From contig LS997566.1 in the NCBI GenBank assembly GCA_000469685.2, forward strand, positions 41,394,420-41,458,419: a stretch of 64,000 bases of DNA, given 5' to 3'. This stretch comes from Haemonchus contortus (lineage: Eukaryota > Nematoda > Chromadorea > Rhabditida > Trichostrongylidae). Each line of letters starts with the position of its first letter. The stretch's first letter is position 1. The position numbers were made by a program, and so were the translations under genes. This document shows positions 11,253 through 23,450 of the stretch, one piece after another. Below the pieces are notes generated by a model. It did no database searches. It saw only the letters and a list, made by a program, of their open reading frames with translations, and had not been told where the DNA came from.

Positions 11253-13567
11253 TTATGAATATTCTGAGATCACTGAAGCACTAACTCGATGATTTTGATA
11301 AGCAGTTACGGCGATAAATACGGTCTCCTCAAACGATACGGTAATACGGTCTTCATTATTTTTGCCATCCTGTCCCTCTTGTTCATCAGAATGTCGAACC
11401 AGATGGATTCGAGGCAGATAACGATGCATCGAATTGACGATTATCTGATAGCACAGAATTCTATTTTGGCGGATGGTAATCAATTGTAATTTTCCACTTA
11501 CGTGACCATTTTGATCCAGTTGATTATTGGTAAGTTTAATTTTGTCAAACGAAATACTTCCTTTCATCCAATGAGAACCTTTTGCTGGACTGTCTGGGTG
11601 GACAAATGTCCTGCACGGTAGCTCAGCTTCACCTAGAATAGTCGTTCTCGGTAGGATGCTCGAACAATGGATGACATATTCTTTAATCCTTATTCTGTAA
11701 CGGAGGACCGACAAATTGCCCAACAACTTCAAATTTCTCCTATAATGCTTACAAAGATAAAAACGCCTTAGGTGGAGACCACACTAATTGGAAGCTGTCA
11801 GTGAAAAGGGAACTGTAATAGGTTTCCAGAACAGTGAAGGTGAGGCTGAACATGAGCACTAACTTCAGCGAAGCGTTGAAGCGAAGCAGTGATTCCTCTC
11901 ATAATATTGTGCCCTTTTCATGCGAAATTAAATAGTTATTCAAAAATGTGTGATCTATTTCGCTATGTAGATATATATTCAAGAACAGAGTTATCATTGG
12001 AGATTGGAGCTTATCTTCGTTTTCGGAGACTTGATGGGGTCTCCACCATGCCCTGACTCTGACTTCGCACGCAAGTGGAAATAACAGAAGTTCCTCTTAT
12101 CTGAGAAAACTGGATCCACAGTTTCTGGATGGGTTTTCGTTACCAGTTCATGTCCAACATTAACTGCTTTAATAATTTTCTCACCTGGACCAGTCGCTGT
12201 CCATTTGCTTTGATGAAATGAATACCGATAGCGCTTGCTGTCGACACACTCCATATCCACCATCAAGGAATAACTGGCATCGCTATCGAGGCCAGAGATT
12301 GAAATACTCAGGACAGGGAACATTCTTCTGAAATATAAGCTGAAAAAAATTGGAAGCTTTTTTGTTGCGCTGTGGTTTGACTCATGATTACTGAAATCAA
12401 TCATATGAAATCGAAACCCCTGTTGAGCCCTTTCCCTTTCCACTACTTCTGAACCACCTGTCTTAGGTACTTCTTTTTCTGATTAGTTGTCACGTAGACA
12501 TTGAGAAGTACTTGATAGGAAATAAAGTACGGTACTCATTTGTATTTTGTTATTGCAAAAGAACTCAACTTAAAAGATGATGACAGGTCTTGGGTCTTCT
12601 ATGTTGCTTTGATCATTTATTAGTATGTTGCAAATACGATTGGAATGGTCCTGTGAGGAAAAGCTATGATGAATATGGATACTCTATAAGTTGGATCGAT
12701 TATGCTCCGTGAAGGAACGGACCAGAACTACCTCCCCTTCCCCTTTTTCCCACTAGAAAACATCAAGGCTTCCCACACCTCCCCCATTACCATATTATTC
12801 ATACTTCTCAATGAACTTCCTTAAAAATGTTGAACCTGGAGGTATGGGGTAATAAATTAGTTGAGAGCTGGTGGGACTTAAAGCTAACATTTATAAAGTC
12901 CTCTTCGGTACGTTACCCTGCCATGAAGCATGAATCATGAATCCATGCCTATCGCTGCTTACTATTTACTAAACCCTTTACTGGTAACCATAGCAGATTT
13001 CACATCGATGCCATTAACATTGTGATTAGGGGGACTAGGTATCAGCTGTTTCAAGGAGAAAATCAACCCGGTCAATTACTCCTGCTCGAAAAGAAAAAGC
13101 AGCGATTATCGATTGGAAACGGGATATGATCCATGGGTATTAAGCCAAAAAAGGTTTAAAGACATGATGTAATTCGGAAAATTTCAGAAATAATAGTTCA
13201 TTCTGGTTAGAAGCTGATGGTCAATTGTGGAAAGAGCTGATAAATCCGTTCATAGCCTCAAGACTTGCATGATGAAATACCTCTACCGACCACTATCAAG
13301 TGAAGAAGGGAGGTTGTGGGTACCAGCACACTTAGAAAAGGAAACATAAGGTGGAATGAAAAAAGAAATCAAGAGTCGTTCTAACCTTCCACTTTTCGTG
13401 ACGATCATTTCTGTGCCGAGGGCATGAAAACGTCTCCATAAGGAAACACCTTCAAGCCTGAAACGAATACCATCTCGTTTCACGACGTCCTCATCTCTGT
13501 GTGATCCCGCTGATGAACTGTTGGTGAAATCCGAAAGAAGGTAATCAATGGAGAAGTTCTTCGGCAT
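11253..13567 (-). CDS. mls-1: T-box transcription factor, Tbx1/MLS-1 type, 3' end uncertain
   Basis: Four exons on the minus strand join in phase: 13567-13386, 12327-12185, 11632-11502 and 11444-11286, giving 205 residues. Residues about 34-205 are a T-box DNA-binding domain with LGTEMIVTKSGRRMFP, HPDSPAKG-HWMK, KLTNN, HIIVNSMHRYLPRIH and AVTAYQNHR. The combination SPAKG, SMHRY and YQNHR is closest to the Tbx1 class, whose C. elegans member is MLS-1. Residues 5-11 (FSIDYLL) form an eh1 motif of the kind that recruits Groucho/UNC-37 corepressor, as known for MLS-1. The protein would act in the nucleus. The start is the first ATG, directly after a splice acceptor. The expected end of the T-box (LKI..NPFAK) is not in frame: the frame runs ten residues past a GTTAGT donor to a stop at 11253. 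The T-box call is firm; the orthology is inferred from motifs. Confidence 0.88.
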
Positions 13568-13614
13568 CTGGAATTATAGGTGTTCTAGTATTAAATTGAG
13601 AAAACAAAAAAACA
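13568..13614 (-). promoter_or_regulatory. Short intergenic gap with splice acceptor at the T-box start
   Basis: Only 47 bp separate the stop of the upstream minus-strand gene (13615-13617) from the T-box ATG. The gap ends ATTCCAG immediately before ATG, a good nematode 3' splice site. With no suitable donor close upstream, this fits a spliced-leader acceptor and an operon-like arrangement. That use is inferred. Confidence 0.45.
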
Positions 13615-14037
13615 TCAAGGAAGCTTTTCGTCTAAAAGCTGAAACCCTCGAAGGCGGTTATCTTCCCTCGCTTTGGCAGAAGTATGAACATGAAGGAACT
13701 CATCAAAATACATTTTTAGCTTCTGAACTTCTCTTCTACTGCTGGTAATCCCTTCGGGGTCTTGGAATAGCTCAATACGACCTCTGGAATCAATCAATGC
13801 TTCCTCGGGAATTCGATGGATATCTATCCGACCAGGGATCTGCCACGGTGTCCTGTCTCCGTTCGTCCTTCAGGGAATCGCTACTGAAAACGACACCATA
13901 TTTGACGAAAAGAACTCACCCACAAAGTATACGGTAGTTTATGAGCGACCTTCTGGTGGCAAGTGTCTGTCGTTTCTCCTCGACGAACGTTCGCAGCCGT
14001 TACTAACACGTGTGTGTGCAATGACTCGACAGCACAT
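13615..14037 (-). CDS. 3' exons of an unrecognised gene upstream of the T-box gene
   Basis: Two exons fit on the minus strand: 14037-13920 (39 codons, open in one frame only, acceptor GTATTCCAG, donor GTGAGT) and 13839-13615 (75 codons with stop, acceptor GTGGCAG). An 80-bp intron separates them and the phase is kept. The product is hydrophilic. The first exon has HVLVTAANVRRGE and HKLPYTLW; the second has RIPEEALIDSRGRIELFQDP, then a charged helix and a stop. No domain is recognised. Upstream exons beyond 14037 were not resolved. The opposite strand also has open frames here, so the strand choice rests on splice phase and protein-like composition. Confidence 0.5.
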
Positions 14038-14376
14038 CTGGAATACGGTACGAAGGGCCAATCATTCACGATCGTCGAGACTTCACGACAACACGCTCAC
14101 ATGTCGCTAACGGATACCGCCAACTGCTCGACGATGGCTGTCATGAAATCTCATTCACAAATCTGGGGGCATCTTCAGAAGTTAAAGTACAACCACCCAC
14201 GTCTGCCATGGGAAGAAAAGCTCTGTAGGGTACGTTATCAATTGTTCGCTTTCTTTCTATTTCCTTAGTGGATCTCATAGAGAATGGGTCTTTCTCCTCT
14301 GTAGACATCGCCGGATGTGCAAGTTCCGGAATGTGACCGTTCTGATGGCTCCGAAAAGGGCCAATTCGATTTTTAG

Positions 14377-16189
14377 CTCAATAGTTGAAGAGAAGATCAA
14401 CACCTCTGTGGGCATGTACTGTTAGGTAAGTGACTATATGTAGCTAAATCAAATCAACCAAAATGATAAATACAAACTATAGTTGATGACAGGATTAGCT
14501 TGTTGGCGTGTAAGACCATATTCAGGCAAACTTCAGGCTGGATATAAATTGTCCACTATTTGATGAAGTGTCGGACTCATGAGACACGACGCTTGCGAAT
14601 CTCTTTCACAACCTGCAAATTCTTTTTCTTCCAGCCCACTCTCTTTATCGGCCGAGCTTTAATCCTTTTCATTTCTATCCGAACAGGCCATCCAACCGTA
14701 TTTTAAGAGGATTTTCTGTCAGGCCCTAGCATTTCTGAGGGCTACGACCTAGTCCAAACGGCTTGCAGCCCAGTAAGGGTAAAGGTCACTACCTCCAGAG
14801 TTCATATGGAAGGGTTGGAGTTAAGACAATTACTTATAAACCATAATTTACGCAAGCCTCAATATTTTCAATGCAAATTTTTTTGCTTATGGTCCCTCGC
14901 TGCCATTGGGTTTTGGACTACTTAGAATTCCGTTTCCCTTACTCTGCAATTTCATTCCATTCATTTCTGAGACGAGTTGAGGAACCCCATTCTTCCTTCT
15001 ACTCTTTCATGACGGATTCTTTGCCAAAATCTGCGCCGTGTTTCCTAGACTGCTTTCCATGCTTACTTGGTATTTGTGCCTCATATGTATTGGTCCGCTT
15101 CTTCTCCACCTCAGAGGTCTGATTTAGGGGGATGACGGCAATGACCTTACCCGACAATCGAGTAGGCTTTCAAACAGCAACAAGTGCTTCCTGAAATCTT
15201 CGCCTTTGATGTATTTTTTTATCACTTTCTGTTGAAGGAAATTCATCAACTCTGGCTTACAGTCTCAGGAGTAGGAATCAAAATGAGACGAATGGTCTGT
15301 TGTAAGTCTACATCGTATTTCAAAACGACTTCAGAGTGAGTTCGATTGAAGATTGGATGGCCCAACTAGACCAACAAACTCAATCCGTATCTTTTACAGG
15401 GACTACCCAGCCCATTGCTGTCTAGTTACAGAGAAGCTCGTGACGGTGTAAAATTCAGATCACATGCTTCCATTAGCAATGTTGCAGTTTTCGAGATTTT
15501 AGTAAATTTAATTTAGTTCAATCTACTTACAACCTACTAATGAACCTTCAATCAGAAGTAATTTCGTGTAATTCAGAATATCTAAAGTGTAATTAGTGCT
15601 AAAACGGATGGAAAAAAAGCTGTTGAGTAATTCGAAGTGAGTTATTACTGGAACAAAATTATTTGAGATTGTATATAGCCATTGTTCTCTTGTTGAATCC
15701 TTAAAAATATCATGATAAAGTCAAACAATGGTATAATTACCAGTTAAATTGAAACACTTGACACGTTCTCTTCCTTTTTAAGAGAAACGACAGAAATAAG
15801 GCCAGTTCTGGAAAAGGATTCGATCTGGGACATTTCGTGCACAATATTGCAGCACATATATAGTTAATAAATTTGCTATTATTCGATAATATTCGATGGT
15901 ATTTGTAATTATCATTCATGATGAAGCAATGGATAATATTTGAGAACATGGCATTAATATGAAATGCTATAATGTCAATGATAGTAATTTTGATATAGCC
16001 GCTTAAGGTTTGGCGAACCAAGGGCAAAACATCGGTCTTAGCCAAGACTTGAACCCGCCGTATTCGCCTTTTCCAAAGCGGAAAAGGCGGGTACAGGTTC
16101 GAGTTTATGTCAGATGCAATAATACAGTAATAATGACAATAATTGCATAATGCTATTATAAAATAATTACAAGGGCTAAGAATAAAGTT
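14377..16189. other. No gene seen
   Basis: Only short random frames occur. From about 15450 the base composition becomes strongly A+T-rich. Confidence 0.5.
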
Positions 16190-16456
16190 TCTGGCGCTTA
16201 TCGGGTCCGTTTCGGGGGATGTTCCTCACATTCAAGTTATATTTAGAATCGCTAGCGGCTTTCATATGTATGGGCCTATGCAATGAATTGCCATGGCCTA
16301 CCGAGACACAGGTCAGTGTTTTTAATCTCCCAAATAAGCTTGATACCGATTAAGTGACTCCGGAGGGATAGAGAGCTTGGGATATTAACCCGGGATTTGA
16401 ACCCGTGACCATGCATGTATGACAGTTCGCCCTTTGTCACTACGCCGCATCCGCAA
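16190..16456 (-). repeat. tRNA-headed SINE, copy 1 (reverse)
   Basis: The tRNA-like head is at the right end (complement of the B-box GGGTTCAAATCCCGGG and of an A-box like GGCGTAGTG). The body holds the family marks of a conserved tail (GGATCGG..TTAATCGGTA, TGCATAGGC). It is diverged. Confidence 0.7.
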
Positions 16457-17630
16457 CATTATAGTATACTTAATCTTATAAGGTTGGCAAGTCATGGGCA
16501 AAACTTCGACCTCGGACGGGACTCGAACCAGTATTAAAGTTTTGTCACAAACTCGCCAGCCTTGAAGTTTTCCCATCGCGTACTGCTGCAAAATAATTGC
16601 ACTTACAGTAATTGATTATATTTTTTAAAAATATATTATAAGCTAATAATCAATTATGATAGTCCGCGTTATGTCATACAATAATATAAGTGTATGTAAT
16701 ATTGATTGTAATAAATTACCATAATAAAATAACATAGAAATAACGAGATGACAAAAAAAATAACACCATAATTTAGAAAAATTACGATAAAAACCGAAAT
16801 TAATTGAAATTGAAACCTGCTATTAGTGATATTAGAGCCCGTTTGTCCAACCCACCAACAATTGGTCTACCACCACCAGCCCCTTCTTTCCCCCCCTCTC
16901 CCCCCCCCTTCCCTTCCCTTCCCTCCCGTTGTCTCCTCCCCCCAACTATTTCTACTGAGAAGAAAAGAAATTATAAGTTTCGGGTTGCAGGTCTGTTTAT
17001 TGTGTTTATTTAGTGACGTTTTTCTTAAACTGCTTATTTGCAAATTTGTTTATTGTTAGGTTTGACACTAAATGCTACAGGGATCCTTCATTGTAGCTTC
17101 CGCAAATGATCTGTCTACATTTAACGAAGTAAATGTACAATATTTCTTGCAAATTTTGTTGAGATCTCTCACCCACACGATAGTCATCGAAGCTGAACAG
17201 CGAAAAAGCCCCATCAAAGTAATGTGTTATTGCCACCGCCATTAATCAAAACCATGATTTCAGGCAATATTATTGACGATCGAATGCTGTACACTCGGTG
17301 AGACAAACGTTTTCATAGCGTTTAGCTGCTCGACGAGCCAAGATGTGCTCCAGATGCCTCGTCGATGTCGCGGACGATTGATGGACGGCGAAACATCGCA
17401 CTGAAATTATGTCTAACGAAGAAAAACCGTCGACAAATTATTAATAACCACAAGATGTTCGACTTTCGCAAAGCGGCAAGCGGACGCCGCACGCGAAAGC
17501 ACATGACTGAAGAAGTTCAGTTACTTTCTCCCCACCACTATGGGTAAATTCTGAAAAAAAAAACAATACGGTAACAAGCCTTGAGGTAAAGTAGATGGTG
17601 TTGCAGTAGTGTACTGTGTAAGCATGAAGA
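16457..17630. other. A+T-rich stretch with a C-rich tract
   Basis: A polypyrimidine tract (CCCCCTCTCCCC-like) lies at about 16885-16945. No gene is recognised. Confidence 0.4.
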
Positions 17631-17906
17631 AAGGATAAAGACCAATCCCGTCTGAGGGATGCGCCCACGCATTCGACTCCCATTCAAAATCGTAGAGTGT
17701 ATTGTATGTGTATGTAGCCTTCACAAAGAATTGCGATGACCAGTCAATGTACAAATCAGTGTTTACCCTGCCAGAACAAGTCTGTTACCAATAACTGACT
17801 TCGAAGGGATGGAAGGCTTGGTTGGCTCAGGCGGAAGCCGATCCAGGATTCGAACACGAGACCATGCGCTTGTGAATGCGCCACTACCCACTATACCACC
17901 TCTGCT
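17631..17906 (-). repeat. tRNA-headed SINE, copy 2 (reverse)
   Basis: The complete-length reverse copy runs from a tail (AAGGATAAAGACCAATCCCG) to a tRNA-like head near 17845-17906 with a complement of a B-box (GATTCGAACACGAGACCATG). Confidence 0.8.
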
Positions 17907-18033
17907 AAGCATGATGCTAATGAAGAAAAGTTAGATTCAAGTCGTCTCTGGAAGTACATGCTGCCTTATCATCCCTACCTGAGCACCCTTGCGTCAGCAT
18001 CCCATGTGAATAGATCCATCACATGGTCCGGGT

Positions 18034-18250
18034 CGTCAATGATCCCATTTCTGAGGTGCCCCTCCGCATCCGACTTTCATTTAAAATTGTGATGGCATTT
18101 GAATGGTATGTGGCCTATACAAAGTCTGGCGATGGCTATACAATGACGAATCAGTGCTTTCGCCCTCCAAACCAGTCTATTACCAACTTGTCCACATCCG
18201 TGGGATAGAAGACTTGATTAACCTGGGAGAGCAATATTCCGAGATTCATT
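18034..18250 (-). repeat. tRNA-headed SINE, copy 3 (reverse, degraded)
   Basis: The body is recognisable by GTGGCCTATACAAAG, GCATCCGACTTTCAT and the word CCAGTCTATTACCAAC. The tRNA-like head is mostly lost. Confidence 0.6.
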
Positions 18251-19427
18251 TTGCCATTGATCAGCTGATAAAGCCTTTTCTCCGCTCTACTCTCTGATTA
18301 TCCGCTTGAGTAGACTTGATGAGGCGAAAAGTTGGAGAGTTTAATTCCTACTTATGTTCCCAGACATCATCCCGTATTCATAGGCGTTGTACACCTGTCC
18401 TCATTAGGCGAAATTCCTCGGTTTATCACTCATTTCATATTCTTCAGAGTAATTCAACCGTTGCATCACCTGATAATCAGCTCTCATTAGTGACGACGAC
18501 GGTTCTTCTATGAAGCCCATGTGCTCCCACGGTACTCCCACTGAAGAGCCTGCTCTGAATGTGTTAAATTAGTGCTGTATATGTGAATACATGATTCTTT
18601 CAAAGTTCTTTCACCCCTCTTCAATCAATTCTAACTCATTAGAATGTCTACGTGCAATTCAAGGGTGACTAAAAGTCGACGGCCGTCGGGTAAGCTGATA
18701 GGCTCATAAGCATTGAATGTGTCTTTGTTTCGTCGTCACGGCAACGAATTCACTATTTCATCTGAAGTAGTCGAATTGACATAGGCATCGTCAACGTGTC
18801 CTGAAATACCTACAGGACTGTCTGCAGGTCTCTGGTATCAGAACCGCTTCCGCACTTTTTCGGTACTGTTTTCAATCTTTCTGCGCTCTGTTTTCCTTGG
18901 TCTCGAAGGGGCTTGTTGGGTGACTACAGTGATGGTTCGGGACGGTAGAGCAGTAGTAACCCCTGGAAGACAGTACTTCTCTCGTCAATACTTTCTTAAT
19001 GCGCTGCCTGTCTACAACTTTCTCCTGTTGATGTTCTTACCGTCACTTTTGCTCGAAATCATAAAATTCCCAAAGTCAATTCGGCTACCTACGTTCGTAC
19101 AATTTTTCAGGCATTTCACTTACAGTATGAATCGGACCCCTCCCCATCTAGCATCTTCCCGCACTACCTCCATCCTGTGACTAGCGATGCCAACTGTCGA
19201 CTTTTGTGACAGTTAGGGAGATAGAAAAACGGTATGAGATGACGCCATTGATTAGTCCCGGTAGAATGCGTCAGAACTTGCACCCATGCATGTTCACAGA
19301 AGTGTTTGATTTTGTATTTGACTGATAAAATGTAATGGGGGCCTGACAATGTTTTTGCTGAACCCTGTTTTTTTCTTCTTCTTCTCTTCCTGGCTGCTGA
19401 ACGATTAAGAGCTAAATAAATAAATAA

Positions 19428-19618
19428 AACCCAATTCCCACTTTGGCTAGGCTTTTCTACCTGCTGAGCGGCTATGTAAGAGAAGGTCGTGTTGTTTCGA
19501 CAGTTGTAGAGTTTCTGTCTCTGAATTGGCTTCTCTATCTGCTGAACGAGCAAGGGTAAGCAAAGGCTAAGTTAGTTGGACATTTAGAGAGTTCGAATCT
19601 CTCTGTGAATTGGCTAGT
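19428..19618. repeat. Two tandem copies of an about 88-bp repeat with a tRNA-like tail
   Basis: Two units each end in CTCT(C)TGAATTGGCT. They share CTGCTGA(G/A)CG and a downstream TTGGACATTTAGAGAG / TTTCGACAGTTGTAGAG region. The second contains GAGTTCGAATCTCTC, like a T-arm of a tRNA. A third, poorer start (GGCTGCTGAACGATTAAGAG) precedes them. Function is unknown. Confidence 0.5.
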
Positions 19619-20054
19619 AATTCCTCTATGTGACAGTATTTATTAGGGTACCGCCTTATAGAGGCAGAATTAGTCGTTTACGGATGGGCAATGACGGCAG
19701 TTCGGTCCCTATCCCTCTTTGTGACTGTGCACAAGTTCAGCTAGCCTTGATATTATCTTGGCCACTTCACTTTTGTACTAATTTGTCTTTAGTTATCAGG
19801 ATTTCCTCGCAGTTATCTAGTTGTTTATGTGGACTATAGATAACAAGTCATAATTTCATCAACATTAGACTCTCCTCCACCTCTCTAATGAACCTCTACG
19901 CCACCTACAGCACCCATAAGAATGACTAAAATGGTATTCTTCTAGGTTTTTGTAACCTGTTACCATATGGGAATTATTGAAATCTCTTCGAAATAACAGA
20001 TTTTTGACGTTTATCATTTACTTCTGTCCTTCTAGTACTTCTACTCTCCCAGAC

Positions 20055-20180
20055 TACCCTGATACTAATGAGGCGACCCCAAAAGGATGAAGGTTGACGG
20101 TTTGCCTAGGCGAATATCAATCTGGATTCCGATCCCCGGACTCTACGGGTAATAGCGTGCCCTATTTGCCATTAGACATC
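20055..20180 (-). repeat. tRNA-headed SINE, copy 4 (reverse, partial)
   Basis: Only the tRNA-like head and the adjoining CCTAGGCGAATATC region are recognisable. Confidence 0.5.
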
Positions 20181-22616
20181 CTGCGCGCTGAAACGTTGTT
20201 CATAACTGATTTCGTTAGATTTAATTACTGAACGACCAAACATTAGATACCCGAGTAAGCCGGCTATCACCCGCAAGCCGCAACTCTGCAAAACCGTAGC
20301 TTTTGCCCTGCTTATTCCCACTACTGAATTAGCGGGTTAATTTGCAGTTCAAGCCGATGACGTAGCTAGTAGATTATAACTCAAGGTTATGCCCATCTAC
20401 GAGAAGACAACAGCAACCATTAGCAACACCCATGAATCATGGTCCGAATACTATCTCTGATATTCAACTCACGCCAGTTCGTCATCACCCACTACAGCCA
20501 ATCCTGTAAGGACTTAGGGGATTATCTACGGCCTTGAAAATAGGGCAATTGACTATTCATCCATAATGTCTTTATAAACACCTGGTTGTCCTGACTGTGA
20601 GTGCACCTGGACTTTCAGAAAGCTCGTTGTTCCTGGACAGAAGCACTCCTACCGTAGGAAGTAGAGCGGTAACCGACGACTACTGGACGAAGCATTTGGT
20701 CCCCCTAGATGTTAGAGCCTCTTCCCATACACAATATCATCCGGTTTTGTCATTTTTTTTTGTTTCCCAAAAATGCTACCTACAGCAATGAAGCCTTCTC
20801 TGTTCCGCCTTTCTGCATGCCTCCTTGCTGTTCCGAGTGTAGGCTTGTCCCGCTGAGGAAATGGCAGATGGACATTTTACTCGTTCTTCTAGAGAAGGAA
20901 CGAGGGGAGTACATATGGGGCGGAGGAAAGGTGGCATGGAAGTGACTTCTCATGTGTAGACTGTACTTGAGAGATCTGCTAAATTCGGGAAGGCTTTGGG
21001 ACTCCTCACCCGCCCACTTCTTTAGGCGAAACTCTTCCGAAGTTTGGCCATTCTGCTTTTCTCGGTACTGTTGATCAATCCTTACCTGTTCTGTATAACA
21101 TCGTTTCAGTTTTTTCTTCGGTAGTTAAGCTTTTTTCAACTTCATGTTTGATTTCGATGATATACTACGGAATGATAAATCGATTCTATTTTTAACCCCA
21201 CTCTCCGAGGGTTGTTCGAACTGACTGCTTCAAGAACCCTCTTTTTCCACACCTCCGACTGAGAGATATCCGTTTTTGTAGGTACTTTTTCCGTTTCCAT
21301 GACTACGATTTTTTTACAGCTTCCTTTTACAGCTGTTTACCGATTGAATTTCGACATTGGTGATAGTCACTAAATCGAGGTAAACAAAAACATGCGACTG
21401 AACAGAATTTAGTTTTTTTTTGAAATGATGAGGTGTACGGTAATAATGGGAATTTCTTCGCCTACACGATATTTGCGTAAGACGAGGTTTTACAGCCAGA
21501 CAGCCGTCACATTTCTTTGAATCAGCTGGTTAACAATCCATTGTGGGAACGAAAGTTGATTAGCGCTCTACTTGGTACTCGAGTTTTTGTTAAGCGGACT
21601 GGCATTTCGGAGTCGATGAGTGCATGCGGGGCTAAGCCATTTCTACTGATTCAACCCTGGGTGAATGGGTGATCGATGTAGACCGAGGTCTTTCGCAGCG
21701 AACTGACTTTCCACGCCATTTCTGAAGATTTTGGGAGGTTCGGTCCTAGTGTTTACCCGCATTTTCATGAAGTTTTTTAAGAAAGTCCTTCCACCTCCCT
21801 AAAGGACGGCCAGATGCGAGCTTAATGTCACGTTGGTACCAGAATGTAATACGATTGGTCCCGCTATCACCAGGGTTGAACCTTGCTCAGCTTTCATAGA
21901 GAAGAGTACTTAAAAACAAAACAAATGACTAACGTGTCCGATCTCGGATGCGTAAACAAAAGAGTTGGATGAAACTCAATTCCGTGGTCCCCAAAACTGG
22001 GCACTTTAAAATAGAATCGTTTTGGTAAGATTTCAGTATACACGCTCTGGAGGTTTGCCACCGAAACGTTGCCTACACCCAGTAGGATCTACAGTTATAG
22101 TATGCTTGCCTTTATTCTTCAAAAGGGTATAAAGCTAGTTGAGAGAAAGTCATTTTGCTGGATTGTTGACTGACTCGGGTTTATTCCAGTACAACTAAAC
22201 TTTATACAGTTTATTTACATTTCATGCAATTCTTCTTGAATGCCATTTGGCATTTTGGATATTCTTTCATCAATGTTTGTCTTTTTGTTAGCGCTTATTT
22301 TCTATGTCAATAAATTGATGATTAAATGAGTAAGTTCTTGTCTCAGAGCGCGAAAAGCTGAAAGAAATTAGTTGATTCCGAAGTTCTCCTTCAAAATCAG
22401 AGACCCATCTGATGCTTAGACAACAAAACAAACTGAATAACTCTATTCATGGCTTAAACAGCATTCTTTCTACCCATTCCAGCAGCCGTGATAAGGGTCA
22501 AGAGGTACCGTCTCACAGTCTTCACGTTGAGCTTTGTCGCGGCACTCAAGAATGTAGCGTTTTGCAGTAGTTGAGGAGATGGCACTTTGAAGAATTATAG
22601 CCTGATCATTGGAAGG
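20181..22616. other. 2.4 kb without recognisable genes
   Basis: Frames are short and no splice-linked exons were found. No repeat was recognised. Confidence 0.45.
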
Positions 22617-22903
22617 GTGAAGGATAAAGTTTTGTGGCGCTAATCAATCCCGTCTGTGGGAAGCGCCCACACATTTGACTTCTATTCAGGATCGTAGTGG
22701 CGCAGTGAATGTGTATGTGACCTATACACTGACATGATGGCCAACTGATGTACAAGTCAGCGTTTTTACCCTCCCAGACGATTCTGATACGGTTGACTGA
22801 TCTCCGAAGGATGAAAAGCTTGGTCAGCCTAAGCGGACATCGATCTGAACTTTGAACTCGGGACTATGCGTGGGTGATAGGGCCACTACACCATCCCTGC
22901 CCA
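22617..22903 (-). repeat. tRNA-headed SINE, copy 5 (reverse)
   Basis: The full-length reverse copy starts at the tail AAGGATAAAGTTTTGTGGCG and ends with the head complement near 22885-22903 (CACTACACCATCCCTGCC). Confidence 0.8.
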
Positions 22904-23450
22904 TGACCATTAGCTAGAAATTTTTTATTTTTTTCTTTTATTTTTTTTTCTCGGGGTGCAGATGTAATGTGGATCACAGTATTTACTCCTCAGCCATCCA
23001 CGTGATAGGGCGAAGGGCGCCCGTGTGTGTTCCGGGGTATGAAACCCATATCTGGTCTTGCTAAGGTATTTTATTAAGCCGTTGGTCAGGGTGACTTGCC
23101 CTAGAGGACAAAAACGCCCAGGTATGGGTGACTGAAATCTGCACGTTAATGATAGGCGAGTACAATCTTTAGTGCTCCTATTCTAAGTTGGCAATATCGA
23201 TAACAGTGTGGGGAAAAGCATATGTATCCTGAAATGATTGATTTTCCTTCTTTTCTAACTCGATTCAGCTACTTCCTATTACGTCGTAGTTTCTGTTTTT
23301 GTTTTTACCTCTTCTGATTGCTATTTATGGCATCTCCGACTAATTACTACACATACATCACAAAGTTTACATCCCATGACGTTGGGTTGTAAACATCATT
23401 TGTCTGATCATACTTCACTGAATAGTAACCTGTCGAAGTAATAAACCAGT

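Noticed and set aside
13963..14376. Plus-strand frame of 101 codons with a GTACGT donor and a possible terminal exon 14305-14376
   Set aside because: It overlaps the minus-strand exon 13920-14037, which has better splice sites, phase continuity and a downstream partner. It is probably the shadow of a coding region, though not excluded.
19164..19553. 129-codon minus-strand frame
   Set aside because: Its start region is a tandem non-coding repeat and the rest includes a simple (TTC)n tract; no domain or splice support.
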